Source of the DNA: Methanoregula sp.
GTDB taxonomy: Archaea; Halobacteriota; Methanomicrobia; Methanomicrobiales; Methanospirillaceae
Assembly: GCF_028679125.1 (NCBI RefSeq)
Contig: NZ_JAJRCG010000004.1
Span: 19,017-83,016, forward strand
DNA length: 64,000 nucleotides
Direction of reading: 5' to 3'
The notes below the pieces were generated by a model. It did no database searches and was not told the origin of the DNA. It worked only from the letters and a program-made list of their open reading frames with translations. This document shows, one piece after another, positions 9,931-18,632 of this stretch. Position 1 is the first letter of the stretch, and every line of letters begins with the position of its first letter. A program made the translations under genes and the position numbers.

Positions 9931-10497
9931 ATGGGAAGACCCGCACTTCTTATTATTGATATGCAGAACGATTTCGTCCTTGAAGGCATGCCGAACATGG
10001 TTGCAGGAGCACGGGCCGTTGTCCCGAAGATCCAGGCCGTGCTTGCTGAGTTCCGAAAGCGATCCCTGCCGGTCTTCCATATCGTCCGGGTGCACCGGGC
10101 AGACGGTTCGGACGTAGAGATCATCCGGCAGGAGAAGTTCAGGAACCAGCCATTTGCGGTTGCCGGCTCGCACGGCGCCGCGGTGATCGATGAACTGGCT
10201 CCCCGGAATGGAGAGTACGTGCTGGAGAAGATCCGGATGAGCGCGTTCATCGGCACGGAACTCGACCTGATGCTCAGGACCCTCGGGGTCACGACCATTG
10301 TTGTCTGCGGGATCCAGACGCCCAACTGCATCCGGACAACAGTCTTCGATGCGATCGCGTACAATTACCCGGTTGTGCTGGTCGAGGATGCAACCGGGGC
10401 CGCATCCGAAGAGGTGCACCGGGCCAATGTGCGGGACATGGCAAATATCGGTGTGCGGATTCTGAAGACTGCTGATATTTTCAACCTGCCTGGCTGA
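9931..10497 (+). CDS. Isochorismatase-like cysteine hydrolase, 188 aa
   Basis: The cysteine-hydrolase fold is clear from the N-terminal LLIIDMQNDF motif. The predicted catalytic triad is Asp10, Lys100 (V-L-E-K) and Cys133 (Q-T-P-N-C-I-R-T-T). Family members include nicotinamidase, biuret hydrolase, N-carbamoylsarcosine amidase and isochorismatase. The cis-peptide segment before the cysteine (V-C-G-I-Q-T-P-N-C) is typical of the amidase members. The exact substrate is not identifiable. The start at 9931 follows a GGGGAA sequence. Likely cytosolic and monocistronic. Confidence 0.82.
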   Translation: MGRPALLIIDMQNDFVLEGMPNMVAGARAVVPKIQAVLAEFRKRSLPVFHIVRVHRADGSDVEIIRQEKFRNQPFAVAGSHGAAVIDELAPRNGEYVLEKIRMSAFIGTELDLMLRTLGVTTIVVCGIQTPNCIRTTVFDAIAYNYPVVLVEDATGAASEEVHRANVRDMANIGVRILKTADIFNLPG

Positions 10498-10565
10498 ACA
10501 GGTACTGGATACCCGCTGATTGCCGGGGCGTATTTCCAAAAAAAAGAGAGAGATGGGATGAATCC

Positions 10566-10940
10566 CTATTCGCAGTAGATATCGCTGGCCCACTCTTCGA
10601 TGACCCTCTTGGGAGGCCGGCCGCCCCGGTGGTGCCGGTGCTGCTGGGAGGAGCGGTCGTGCTCCGTCTCTTCCTCATCATCGGTATCTTTGCCGGGGGT
10701 TTCCGCGGGCTTCTCCTGCCCTGGCGGTACCTGCTGGTCCCTGCGGGGATAATGGCGCTGGCTGCCCGGGTGCCTGTTCTGGCCCTGAGCCGGGCCCTGG
10801 CTCCGGTCCCGCCGGTCATGGCGCCTCCGCTGCCCTCCCTGATGCTGGCCCTGCTGCGCCGGCCGCGACTGCTGGGATTGCGGAGCCGGCGAGGGCTGAC
10901 TGTTCGCCGCCTGTTGTGGCTGCTCTGACTCTTCCGCCAT
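10566..10940 (-). CDS. Low-complexity Gln/Arg/Pro-rich disordered protein, 124 aa
   Basis: No known family. The protein is almost entirely Gln, Arg, Pro, Ser, His and Gly, predicted to be disordered, with mixed acidic (D-D-E-E-E-T-E) and basic (R-R-R-H-D-R-R-D-R) patches. Only the C-terminal R-V-I-E-E-W-A-S-D-I-Y looks foldable. The composition resembles nucleic-acid-binding tails. The start at 10940 is chosen because the longer frames add Cys-rich random sequence. The opposite strand also has open frames here because of the biased codons, so coding on this strand is a judgement based on the protein-like C-terminus. Confidence 0.5.
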   Translation of the reverse strand: MAEESEQPQQAANSQPSPAPQSQQSRPAQQGQHQGGQRRRHDRRDRSQGPAQGQNRHPGSQRHYPRRDQQVPPGQEKPAETPGKDTDDEEETEHDRSSQQHRHHRGGRPPKRVIEEWASDIYCE

Positions 10941-11041
10941 GATTGTCCGGCAGATAATTCGGGGGAGAGAGGAGAAATAGTTTGGCATAGCTCTTCATGC
11001 AGGCTGTCACCCCGGGGATGGGGATGACAGATAATGAACAC

Positions 11042-11049
11042 CTATATAC
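11042..11049 (+). promoter_or_regulatory. TATA box for the acyl-CoA synthetase gene
   Basis: CTATATAC lies about 42-48 bases before the ATG at 11090, giving a predicted leader of roughly 15-20 bases. It is the only TATA-like sequence in this gap. Confidence 0.45.
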
Positions 11050-11089
11050 ATCAACGTCCAATTTTGTATGACAAACGGACGCCTCTCAC

Positions 11090-12631
11090 ATGTCCAACGT
11101 TACCACCCTTCTTGATGCAAAGAGCGTTCCCGAAGCCAAGGCGGCTCTCGTCTGCCCCTCGCGGAACGAGACCTATTCCTACAAACGGCTCCGCGACGAG
11201 ATGAACCGGATTGGATTCGGCCTTCTCACGCTGGGCGTGAAGAAAGGAGACCGGGTCTGCATCTTTCTTGACAGCTCGCCCGAGTACCTGATCAGCTACT
11301 TTGCTCTCTGGCGGATCGGTGCCGTGGCGGTGCCCACCAATATTGTGTACAAGGGAGAAGAAGTCCTGCACGTGCTCCGCGATGCCGGGGCCATCGCGGT
11401 CATCACCGACCGGCAGGGCGCCGGTGTGATCAGCGGTATCCGGAAGGATGCCCCCGGGCTCATCCACATCATCTGCGTTGGCGGGGGATGCGATGGGGCG
11501 GTTACCTGGGAGTCGTTCCCCCCGGCACCGGTGGACATGCGGCCCGCGAACTGCTCGACCGAGGATCTCTGCCACATCCAGTACACAGCAGGTACCACCG
11601 GAAAACCGAAAGGTGCGATGCTCACGCACGGCAACTGGATGACTGCGCTCGACACGGAACGCGACGCCCTCCGGCTCCGGCCCGTGGACACGTACCTCGG
11701 TATCTACCCGATGGGCCACGTCGGCCTCTCGTGGGGCCTCTCGGCCATCCGCGCCGGTGGCACGTATGTCATGATGGAGCGTTTCGATCTCGAACGCTAC
11801 CTTGCCCTTGCCGAACAGTACAGCGTAACGATCCTTGCCGGCATGCCACCGGTCATCCACTCGCTCGTCCATGCCGTGCCCGGGACAGAAGAGCGACTCC
11901 GGTGCGCCCGCGTGATCATCTCCGGTGGCGGGGGGCTCCTGCCGGCGGTCTGGGAGGCGTTCGACAAGCGGTATCATATCCCGGTGGCGAACTCGTACGG
12001 CCTCTCCGAGACGATCGTGATCGGATCGGGTACGACAACCCTGCCCGAGTATCCCCAGCTCACGAAGAATTACCAGAGTGTTGGCGTTGCGGTTGGCTAC
12101 ACGGAGCTGAAGATCGTGGACACGGCCGACCCGGAGAAGGAGATGCCGTTTGGCGAGAGCGGGGAAGTTGCCATCCGTGGCCCGGCGGTTGCGAAAGGGT
12201 ACTGGAACCTGCCTGACGCTACCCGTGCCGTTTTCCGTCATGACGGCTGGTTCCTGACCGGCGACATCGGGAACCTTGATCCTGAAGGAATTCTCTGCAT
12301 CACCGACCGTAAGAAGGACATGATCATCATGTCGGGCTGGAAGATCTACCCCACGGAAGTGGAGAATGCCCTTGTCCGGCACCCGTCCGTGGCGGATGTC
12401 GCGGTCTTTGGCGTGCCGGATGAACGGCGGGGAGAGTGTCCGGTTGCCGCCGTCGTGCTCCGGCCCGGGACAACCCTGACCGAGGCGGAGTTTGAGGCCT
12501 ACTGCCGGGATCACATGGCCGGGTACAAGGTCCCGAAGAGGCTGATCATCGTGGACTCGCTGCCCCGGGTCCATGGCTGGAAACTGCTGAGACGGGACCT
12601 CCGGCAGAAATTCGGCGAAACACGCTCCTAA
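11090..12631 (+). CDS. AMP-forming acyl-CoA synthetase (ANL superfamily), 513 aa
   Basis: All core ANL motifs are present: the phosphate-binding loop Y-T-A-G-T-T-G-K-P-K-G (about residues 165-175), N-S-Y-G-L-S-E-T (about 302-309), G-W-F-L-T-G-D-I-G (about 385) and the hinge D-R-K-K-D-M-I-I-M-S-G-W-K-I-Y-P (about 404-419). A catalytic lysine occurs near the C-terminus (W-K-L-L-R-R). The enzyme activates a carboxylic acid as an acyl-adenylate and transfers it to CoA. The family includes long- and medium-chain acyl-CoA, benzoate and phenylacetate ligases, and the acid cannot be chosen here. It is a single gene. Confidence 0.85.
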   Translation: MSNVTTLLDAKSVPEAKAALVCPSRNETYSYKRLRDEMNRIGFGLLTLGVKKGDRVCIFLDSSPEYLISYFALWRIGAVAVPTNIVYKGEEVLHVLRDAGAIAVITDRQGAGVISGIRKDAPGLIHIICVGGGCDGAVTWESFPPAPVDMRPANCSTEDLCHIQYTAGTTGKPKGAMLTHGNWMTALDTERDALRLRPVDTYLGIYPMGHVGLSWGLSAIRAGGTYVMMERFDLERYLALAEQYSVTILAGMPPVIHSLVHAVPGTEERLRCARVIISGGGGLLPAVWEAFDKRYHIPVANSYGLSETIVIGSGTTTLPEYPQLTKNYQSVGVAVGYTELKIVDTADPEKEMPFGESGEVAIRGPAVAKGYWNLPDATRAVFRHDGWFLTGDIGNLDPEGILCITDRKKDMIIMSGWKIYPTEVENALVRHPSVADVAVFGVPDERRGECPVAAVVLRPGTTLTEAEFEAYCRDHMAGYKVPKRLIIVDSLPRVHGWKLLRRDLRQKFGETRS

Positions 12632-12723
12632 TCAGATTTGGCGGAATATTCTGCGACAAAATCCCGGGGGAGCCCACAAACCTTTTTAAGCGGCATTAAA
12701 TAATACTCTCCGGTACATCCTCT

Positions 12724-13359
12724 ATGGCCGCCCCGACAGATACAAAAAGCAGGATCCAGGATATCGACATCAACGTGAAGTCCAGGAAACGGACCACCGG
12801 GATTGTCGGTCTCAACCTGTTGCTTGATGGCGGTTTTCCCCCAGGGACGCTGGTCATGATCTACGGGACGCCCTTGTCCGGGGTCGACCTCGCGGCCCAG
12901 CAGTTCTGGAAGGCGGAAGGCGGGGAAGAGGGGACATTCTTCGTGAACGATGGAGACGTGGAGGTGGGCATGATCGATGCCAGCGAGCTGCATCCCGAGA
13001 TGTATCTCCCGCAGATGGCGGGTGGCAGGATTGTCGTGGATTCGCTCTCAACGATCGTCCTGAAGTACGGGATTGACGGGGCGCTTAAGTTCCTCCGGCT
13101 CGCCCGCGAGGAGATGAAGACCCGCGGGGGCAACCTGCTGGGCATCGTCTATACCGGTATCCATTCGCCCATGGAGATGACGAAGCTGATGCGTGCGGCT
13201 GATGTTGTTATCGAGTTCAAGACAACCATCCAGCAGTCCGAGATCGAACGGACGTTGTGCGTTCATAAGATCAGGAATGCCGCTGCACCCCAGCGGCTGC
13301 TGCCGTTTATTATTACCGATAAGGGTATTGAAGCATCGACAACGTCAAGAGTGGTGTAA
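12724..13359 (+). CDS. RecA/KaiC-superfamily protein with degenerate Walker A, 211 aa
   Basis: The fold is that of the archaeal KaiC/RadA-like ATPases: T-G-I-V-G-L-N-L-L-L-D-G-G-F-P-P-G-T at residues ~21-42, then a beta strand and P-loop position. The P-loop reads Y-G-T-P-L-S-G-V-D instead of G-x-x-G-x-G-K-T, so the key Lys and Thr are missing. A Walker B-like strand (R-I-V-V-D-S-L-S-T-I-V, ~101-111) is kept. The protein is short for KaiC and has one domain. It may have lost ATP hydrolysis and act as a regulator or partner. A T-rich TATA-like sequence (CTTTTTAAG) is at 12682-12690. Confidence 0.65.
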   Translation: MAAPTDTKSRIQDIDINVKSRKRTTGIVGLNLLLDGGFPPGTLVMIYGTPLSGVDLAAQQFWKAEGGEEGTFFVNDGDVEVGMIDASELHPEMYLPQMAGGRIVVDSLSTIVLKYGIDGALKFLRLAREEMKTRGGNLLGIVYTGIHSPMEMTKLMRAADVVIEFKTTIQQSEIERTLCVHKIRNAAAPQRLLPFIITDKGIEASTTSRVV

Positions 13360-13435
13360 GGATCTCTTACGGTGCCGGAACCATCAATAATTTTTCCGGC
13401 AGCCGGATGGTGTTCCGGAGCTGTTTTGAAAAAAA

Positions 13436-13933
13436 TTACAGTGAGACCGGGAACGGGTAATCGCCATCGATCACGGTATACTGTTCTCCCGAGGTCATGA
13501 TCACATCGACCACGACCCGGTCCGTGCCGGTTGTTCCCATCAGCGTCACGCTGGTGCCGGTTTTCGGGCTGTCCCGGAGTTCCTGTTCCGTAACACAGTC
13601 CGACCGGATAACCGTCACGGTCATTCTCTGGACCATGCCGAGTCCCAGCCCGCCATTGAACCGGGTTGTGATGGTCGGGTTCTCCGCGATAGTATTCCGG
13701 TCCACCGTGATGCTGACCGATTCGTAATCCGGGACGGTCTGCACCGGCCCGGGGGTGAGGGAACAGGCAGTCCCGGGAGTGGGCGACGAAACCTGCGGAG
13801 CTGTACCGGCGGTTGTCATGGCCGGCTGAGGCGTTGCTGAAGGACCGGGCGCAGCATGCGTGCAGCCCGAACCCAGGAGACAGAGAACCAGAATGAGGGG
13901 GAGCAGGAGCCGGGATAAATTATGCATGGTCAT
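13436..13933 (-). CDS. Secreted lipoprotein, hypothetical, 165 aa
   Basis: The N-terminus is a lipoprotein signal: basic start, hydrophobic L-L-L-P-L-I-L-V-L-C-L-L, then lipobox L-G-S-G-C. A Thr/Pro/Ala-rich linker of about 40 residues follows, then a ~100-residue beta-rich domain with two Cys residues. The domain is not recognised. Three in-frame ATG codons lie at 13942, 13933 and 13927; 13933 is chosen arbitrarily between the two nearest the signal. Likely anchored outside the membrane. It is convergent with the RecA/KaiC-like gene. Confidence 0.6.
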   Translation of the reverse strand: MTMHNLSRLLLPLILVLCLLGSGCTHAAPGPSATPQPAMTTAGTAPQVSSPTPGTACSLTPGPVQTVPDYESVSITVDRNTIAENPTITTRFNGGLGLGMVQRMTVTVIRSDCVTEQELRDSPKTGTSVTLMGTTGTDRVVVDVIMTSGEQYTVIDGDYPFPVSL

Positions 13934-13942
13934 GCATCTCAT

Positions 13943-14592
13943 CCGGAGGGTGTTAAGCATTCCGGATTATTGCCCTACCGTCCCGACCGGCTCCCGTATG
14001 CAGGACCCGGTTCCCTACCCTTCTTCATAATCACCGTGAACGTGTTCACAAATCTCAAGAGTGCGGAAACCATCCCTCGTCGGAGAACCCTGCCACCGGG
14101 AGTACCTCTCCTGCCAGATACTCCTGTCTCTCAAATTGGGCTCTTTTTGCTAAACAGAACTCATTTTGACCGTATTTATTCAGCCCCTGGAATTTAGGGT
14201 AACCGAAAAACTTCGTAATTCACCCAGAACACCCTACTAATTCATTTTAAATCGCGGTATAATGCCCCGGATTCCGGATTTTTACGTCTGATCGGTAAAA
14301 CTTCGCAAATAGACCCTGTGTAATTTCGCGATCAGGTAGGGGGATGAGGTAAAGCACGTATCTGGAAGTGGGGATGAGCCATGGATCCGGGATCACAGTA
14401 TGAATAATTTGAATTCTCCCGGAACATTTTGAAAAAGGTGTTGTCAAAAACCATTTTTTATAGGAATGATCACCCCCTCTTGTACCCTGTTGTCCCCCGG
14501 GGGAGACTGGTAGCGCAGGAAGGGGACGATATTATGTTCTGAGAGGGGTTTTCTCCCGAGTAAAAAGTTTGCCGGGTTTTCTAAGTTTTTTA
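13943..14592 (-). other. Non-coding gap of about 650 bases
   Basis: No gene is convincing here on either strand. The region is more AT-rich than its surroundings and holds several T-runs, a CCCCCGGGGG palindrome near 14505-14515, and two near-identical short strings (AAAACTTCGTAA at about 14206, AAAACTTCGCAA at about 14297). It could hold the promoter of the lipoprotein gene, an unrecognised RNA or decayed sequence. Confidence 0.4.
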
Positions 14593-15333
14593 TCACTTCC
14601 CCTCAAAACAATCCTTGCACAGCGCAGTCTTCTTCACCAGCCCGGTCACCCGGATACAGTTGCTGCACCCCTGTACTCCGCAGTGCCCGCATTCCCGCAA
14701 CTGGTCAGCCGGAACAACCTTCCCGCAGCGGGGGCACTCATAATACTCCTGTTCGCCCGGCGCAGGGGTGCCCCCGTCGCCGGAAACGTCGCCAGACTCC
14801 CGGCTCCGTGAAGAGTTCACAGGAGTAAGAGAATCGTATATTGCGAACTGGACAGCGCACGTCTCGCAGATAACCCTCCAGAAGAGGTTCCCGAAGATCA
14901 GGAAACAGATCCAGAAGAGGGGTAATGTTGTCACGTCTTTGATGGATGTACTTACCAGACCGGTGACCTTGTCCGTGGACGTTCCGGAGGTTGAAAAATC
15001 GGTCATGATCCCCAGCACGGCGATCAGGAGGATCCCGATCACGCCAAGAATGTAGACTGGCCTGATGAAGTTCCGGCCGATACAGCGTTTGAAGGGAAGC
15101 CGGCTCATGGCGCCGGTCTTCTGTGGTGCCGGTTGAGGGCTTCGCACCGGGCGGGATACGCCCGCTGGCGCTTCGTCTGCAGAGGCTTCGGCTTCGTATA
15201 TCCGGCCTTCCGCCCGGCTCACGATAGTCCGGTTATCCGGGCGTTGTTTGGGGAACGGGTACCCGCATTTATTGCAGAATTTTGCCTGGTCGTCAACTGC
15301 CGCGGTCCCGCAGCTCGGGCATATCTTTGTCAT
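14593..15333 (-). CDS. Zinc-ribbon membrane protein with DUF4282-like domain, 246 aa
   Basis: Residues 5-25 form a zinc ribbon (C-P-S-C-G-T ... C-N-K-C-G-Y). A Pro/Ala-rich linker follows. Residues ~83-170 resemble DUF4282: two membrane helices with the F-W-R-V-x-x-E signature after the second. The C-terminal ~50 residues form a second Cys-rich domain with four Cys pairs (C-P-R-C-G, C-G-H-C-G-V-Q-G-C-S-N-C, C-K-D-C), spaced to bind two metal ions like a RING/FYVE-type fold. Both metal domains should face the cytosol. The function is unknown. It is the only gene between two non-coding gaps. Confidence 0.7.
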   Translation of the reverse strand: MTKICPSCGTAAVDDQAKFCNKCGYPFPKQRPDNRTIVSRAEGRIYEAEASADEAPAGVSRPVRSPQPAPQKTGAMSRLPFKRCIGRNFIRPVYILGVIGILLIAVLGIMTDFSTSGTSTDKVTGLVSTSIKDVTTLPLFWICFLIFGNLFWRVICETCAVQFAIYDSLTPVNSSRSRESGDVSGDGGTPAPGEQEYYECPRCGKVVPADQLRECGHCGVQGCSNCIRVTGLVKKTALCKDCFEGK

Positions 15334-15465
15334 AACCTTCCGTAAAAGATATTGGTTGTGTCATTGCCGATGAAGGTATTGATATGCAATACTTCCCGCA
15401 TGCCGGGATGATCCTGATGATTGAAGGGGATAAAAAAAAGAATAGAAAACAGTTGTTGTAACCCT

Positions 15466-16371
15466 TTACAGCGCGATCCGGACTTCCTTTGCCGCTTCGC
15501 ACATGTTCTTGAGCTTCCAGTACGCCGACTCACGGCTCCGCATCCGCATCCCGCAGTCCGGATCGATGAGCAGGATCTTCGGGTCGAAGTACTCCACGCC
15601 CTTCTCGATCCGCTTCCGGATCTCCGGCACGGTCTCGACTTCATCGGTGGTGGAATCAATGCACCCGTACCCGAGCATGTGCCCGGTCAGGTCCCGGCGG
15701 GAGAGGATGTCGAGGTTGGCCTGGTTCTTCGCGAACTCAAAGTCAAAGACGCTGACATTGTATTTCAGGATCTCATCGATCACGTTCGCGATGTTCCCGC
15801 AGACATGCATGCAGACCGGGATATGGACCGAGGACGCGATCAGTTCCACCGCCTGCTTCCCGATCGCGAGGTCGGCGATGCCCGTTGAAAGGATCGGCTC
15901 ATCGAGCTGGAGGAGGGTGATGCCCGTGGCTTCAAGGCTCTTTGCCTCGACAACGAGTGCAGCAGCAAGGTCGAGCGTCAGTTCCTCCCTGTTCCGGTAC
16001 ATCGGGGTGCTGATATGAAGACCGTGGGCAAGGGTCGAGGGCCCGGTGATGATTCCCTTCACCTTCGGGAACTTCGAGAGGGCGTATTTTGTATCCGCAA
16101 CGGTGATCGCGGCAGCGGCCGGCTGGATCTTCCCTGTCACGTCCTGGCCTTTGACACCGGGCAGTTTCCCGGCAAACGCCCCGATCATGTCTCCCCGGAC
16201 CTGTCCGTCCGAGATGATATCGATCCCGGCCCCGATCTGGTCGGCGACCGCGATCCCGACAGCCCCTGCCAGCGGGTCAAAGAGACTTTTGAGCCCGCCG
16301 GCTTTCACGACCGGATAACTGCCGACAACGGTCGTTGCCAGCACTTTGTTAATGAAATATGCTTTCGACAT
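15466..16371 (-). CDS. Core MetE-type methionine synthase (corrinoid/methyl donor), 301 aa
   Basis: This is the short C-terminal-domain-only form of MetE. The zinc ligands of the homocysteine site are visible: the H-V-C pair in C-M-H-V-C-G-N (about residues 188-194) and the Cys of D-P-D-C-G-M-R (about 271-277). The N-terminal T-T-V-V-G-S-Y-P motif is the usual family start. Such core enzymes in methanogens take the methyl group from a methylcobamide protein rather than a folate, to make methionine from homocysteine. It lacks the N-terminal folate-binding half (full MetE is ~750 residues). It lies 69 bases upstream of, and in the same direction as, nothing but a gap, and downstream of aspS. 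Confidence 0.8.
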   Translation of the reverse strand: MSKAYFINKVLATTVVGSYPVVKAGGLKSLFDPLAGAVGIAVADQIGAGIDIISDGQVRGDMIGAFAGKLPGVKGQDVTGKIQPAAAAITVADTKYALSKFPKVKGIITGPSTLAHGLHISTPMYRNREELTLDLAAALVVEAKSLEATGITLLQLDEPILSTGIADLAIGKQAVELIASSVHIPVCMHVCGNIANVIDEILKYNVSVFDFEFAKNQANLDILSRRDLTGHMLGYGCIDSTTDEVETVPEIRKRIEKGVEYFDPKILLIDPDCGMRMRSRESAYWKLKNMCEAAKEVRIAL

Positions 16372-16440
16372 AGGGAATGAGGCCTGGGATAATTACAGAT
16401 CGATTGTGTCCCGGAAGGAAAAATAGTTCGTGGTCCCGGA

Positions 16441-17733
16441 TTACGGGACCAGGCGGTGCATGTCGCGGGGGAAGAGGACTGCTTCCCGGACATTTCCCAG
16501 GCCGAGCATGGTCATGACCAGACGGTCTGCTCCAAGACCCCAGCCCGCGTGGGGTGGCATGCCGTACCGGAACGGCTTGAGATAGAACTCGAAGCTCTCG
16601 GGGTTGAGTCCTTTCTTCTTGATCTGGTTGACGAGAATATCGTACCGGTGTTCCCGCTGGGCGCCGCTTGAGAGTTCCATCCTCGGGTGCATCATGTCGA
16701 ACGCCTTGCAGATCGAGGGATCGTTCTCGTACTGCATCGCGTAGTAAGGCCGGATCTCGGAGGGCCAGTCCACGATGAAGTAGTGACCGCCCATCTCTGC
16801 ACCGATCGCCCGCTCGGCTGCGGGGCTGACATCGTCGCCGTACTTGATCGGGTCCTCGATCTTTTTCGCCGCAATCTCGATCGCTTCTGCGTACGGGAGC
16901 CGGGGGAACGGACCCTTCGGGACTGCGAAGTCCTCCACACCGATGTTGGCGATCTGGACGCTGCACGTCTTGTCCACGTACTCGTAGGTTTTTATAATGA
17001 GATCTTCGAGGATGCGCATGACCTCAAGGTGGTCGGCGAACGAGACCTCGATATCGATCGAGGTTGCCTCGTTGAGGTGCTTTGTTGTGGCGTGCTCCTC
17101 GGCCCGGAAGATCGGGCCGACCTCGACTACCTTCTCGCAGCCTGCTGCCATCATCATCTGCTTGTAGAGCTGCGGGCTCTGGTTGAGGAAGGCCTCCTTG
17201 TCGAAGTAGGCGATGGGGAAGAGCTCGGTGCCGCCCTCGGTTGCCGCGGCAACGATCTTGGGGGTGGTGATGCTGGTGAAACCGGCATCATGGAAGTACT
17301 GGTGGATCGCAAAGGTTGCCGCGCTCCGGATCTCGAAGACGGCTGCCACGCGTGGGCGCCGGACATCAAGGAACCGGGCATCGAGCCGGGTGTCGAGCTC
17401 TGCCTGGACTTTCTCGGAGACATCGAGCGGGAGCGGGGTCTCGGCAAGGCTGATGATCTCGATCTTCTCGGGTACGAGTTCGCGGCCGCCCGGGGCCTTG
17501 TCCATCGCCTTGATGGGGCCGCTGACCCGGACTACCGATTCACGGGAGACGGCCTTGAGGGCGGCAAGAACCTGTTCTGAAACTTTCTTCTTGGGAATGG
17601 TCACCTGGATGATACCGGTCCGGTCGCGGATCAGCATGAAGGCAAGGCCGCCGAGGTCCCGGACCTCGTGGACCCAGCCGGCGATCTCTGCCTGGCCGCA
17701 ATCCGGTGTCACCGATTGTATGGGTACGCGCAT
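16441..17733 (-). CDS. aspS: Aspartate(-asparagine)-tRNA ligase, 430 aa
   Basis: The class II synthetase motifs are visible. The N-terminal OB fold (G-W-V-H-E-V-R-D-L-G at residues ~19-28) binds the anticodon. Motif 2 is F-R-A-E-E (around 213-217). Motif 3 is G-W-G-L-G-A-D-R-L (around 399-407). The ~430-residue length is the archaeal type without the bacterial GAD insertion. ATG at 17733 is chosen; a TTG precedes it in frame. Whether it also charges tRNA-Asn (non-discriminating) depends on the anticodon-domain residues and on asnS or gatCAB elsewhere. It is followed by the methionine synthase gene after 69 bases. Confidence 0.92.
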   Translation of the reverse strand: MRVPIQSVTPDCGQAEIAGWVHEVRDLGGLAFMLIRDRTGIIQVTIPKKKVSEQVLAALKAVSRESVVRVSGPIKAMDKAPGGRELVPEKIEIISLAETPLPLDVSEKVQAELDTRLDARFLDVRRPRVAAVFEIRSAATFAIHQYFHDAGFTSITTPKIVAAATEGGTELFPIAYFDKEAFLNQSPQLYKQMMMAAGCEKVVEVGPIFRAEEHATTKHLNEATSIDIEVSFADHLEVMRILEDLIIKTYEYVDKTCSVQIANIGVEDFAVPKGPFPRLPYAEAIEIAAKKIEDPIKYGDDVSPAAERAIGAEMGGHYFIVDWPSEIRPYYAMQYENDPSICKAFDMMHPRMELSSGAQREHRYDILVNQIKKKGLNPESFEFYLKPFRYGMPPHAGWGLGADRLVMTMLGLGNVREAVLFPRDMHRLVP

Positions 17734-17886
17734 CAAAATCCTATAACAATGGGTTGGGAGGGATTATGGATTTTCCCCCATTCAGAAGAGACGAAATGCC
17801 GGCCGTTCCTGCATCCGGTAAACCGGCCGGCACGTCAATTCCACAATCCATATAATATCACCAAGCGCCTCTTTATGGGAAGAACT

Positions 17887-18393
17887 ATGGCAGATACTAC
17901 AAAAACCCCCAAACCGGAGGAAAAGGCCGGCTGGAGCACCGGTACCAAGGCGCTCGTCGGTGTCATCGTGCTGGTGCTGGTCATTGGCACACTCGCAATC
18001 TTTACCCTGTCCGTTGCCGTCGTGGAAAGCCAGTCCGATTCCGAATTCCCCTACACGACAACCTACCGCGTCTCCCTCCCTGACGGCGTGCCGGTCACCA
18101 TCGGGAACAGCCACATCCTCGTTGCGTCCTATAACGATGAGCTGTTCTGCGATGTGGACGGGACAAAAGAGAAGATGGTTGTGGGCCAGCAGCGCGTCAT
18201 CAGCCCCCGTCATGCAATAGTAACTGTGGCAGGCATCTCGGCCATTGAGACGGATTTCCAGATCACGCTCACCTACCTTGGATCCACCGGCAGCACGGCG
18301 AACTTCGATATGAGCGTAAAGACCTCCCGGCAGATCCCGGAGTTCGTGATCAGCAAACTGATCCCCTCCAGCATGAACGCCAGGCCTGCATAA
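17887..18393 (+). CDS. Membrane-anchored hypothetical protein, 168 aa
   Basis: Not recognised. A short Lys/Pro-rich cytosolic tail (residues 1-20) precedes one membrane helix (about 22-46, rich in V, L and I). The remaining ~120 residues are outside and beta-rich, with a repeated T-x-T-Y-x-V pattern. A TATA-like ATATAATAT at 17849-17857 places the transcript start near 17880, so ATG 17887 is preferred to the in-frame ATG at 17875. It is divergent from aspS and alone in its unit. Confidence 0.55.
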   Translation: MADTTKTPKPEEKAGWSTGTKALVGVIVLVLVIGTLAIFTLSVAVVESQSDSEFPYTTTYRVSLPDGVPVTIGNSHILVASYNDELFCDVDGTKEKMVVGQQRVISPRHAIVTVAGISAIETDFQITLTYLGSTGSTANFDMSVKTSRQIPEFVISKLIPSSMNARPA

Positions 18394-18632
18394 CCGGCGA
18401 CCGGGCACATCTCTTTTTTACCGGGTACTCCCCGCAGTCACTTCCCCGATCAGGAACACATCAGTACGATAATCCTGTCTCCAGGGATGGGAAACTGAAC
18501 CCTTCTCATGTCCTCGTGCTGCCCGAAGGAATGATTATGGATACCCTGTGTCACGGGAGATAGGGTAGGGAGAATATCCTGAACCGTTCTAAATGGACCG
18601 TTCTAAAATGATAAAAAAGTGACCCGCCGGGA

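Noticed and set aside
10629..10928. Plus-strand frame of 99 codons, hydrophobic
   Set aside because: Antisense of the Gln/Arg-rich gene; the hydrophobic appearance follows from the complement of its biased codons.
11051..12574. Long open frame on the minus strand (507 codons) across the acyl-CoA synthetase
   Set aside because: Antisense of a gene with all ANL motifs; the product is Arg/His/Gly-rich with no domain.
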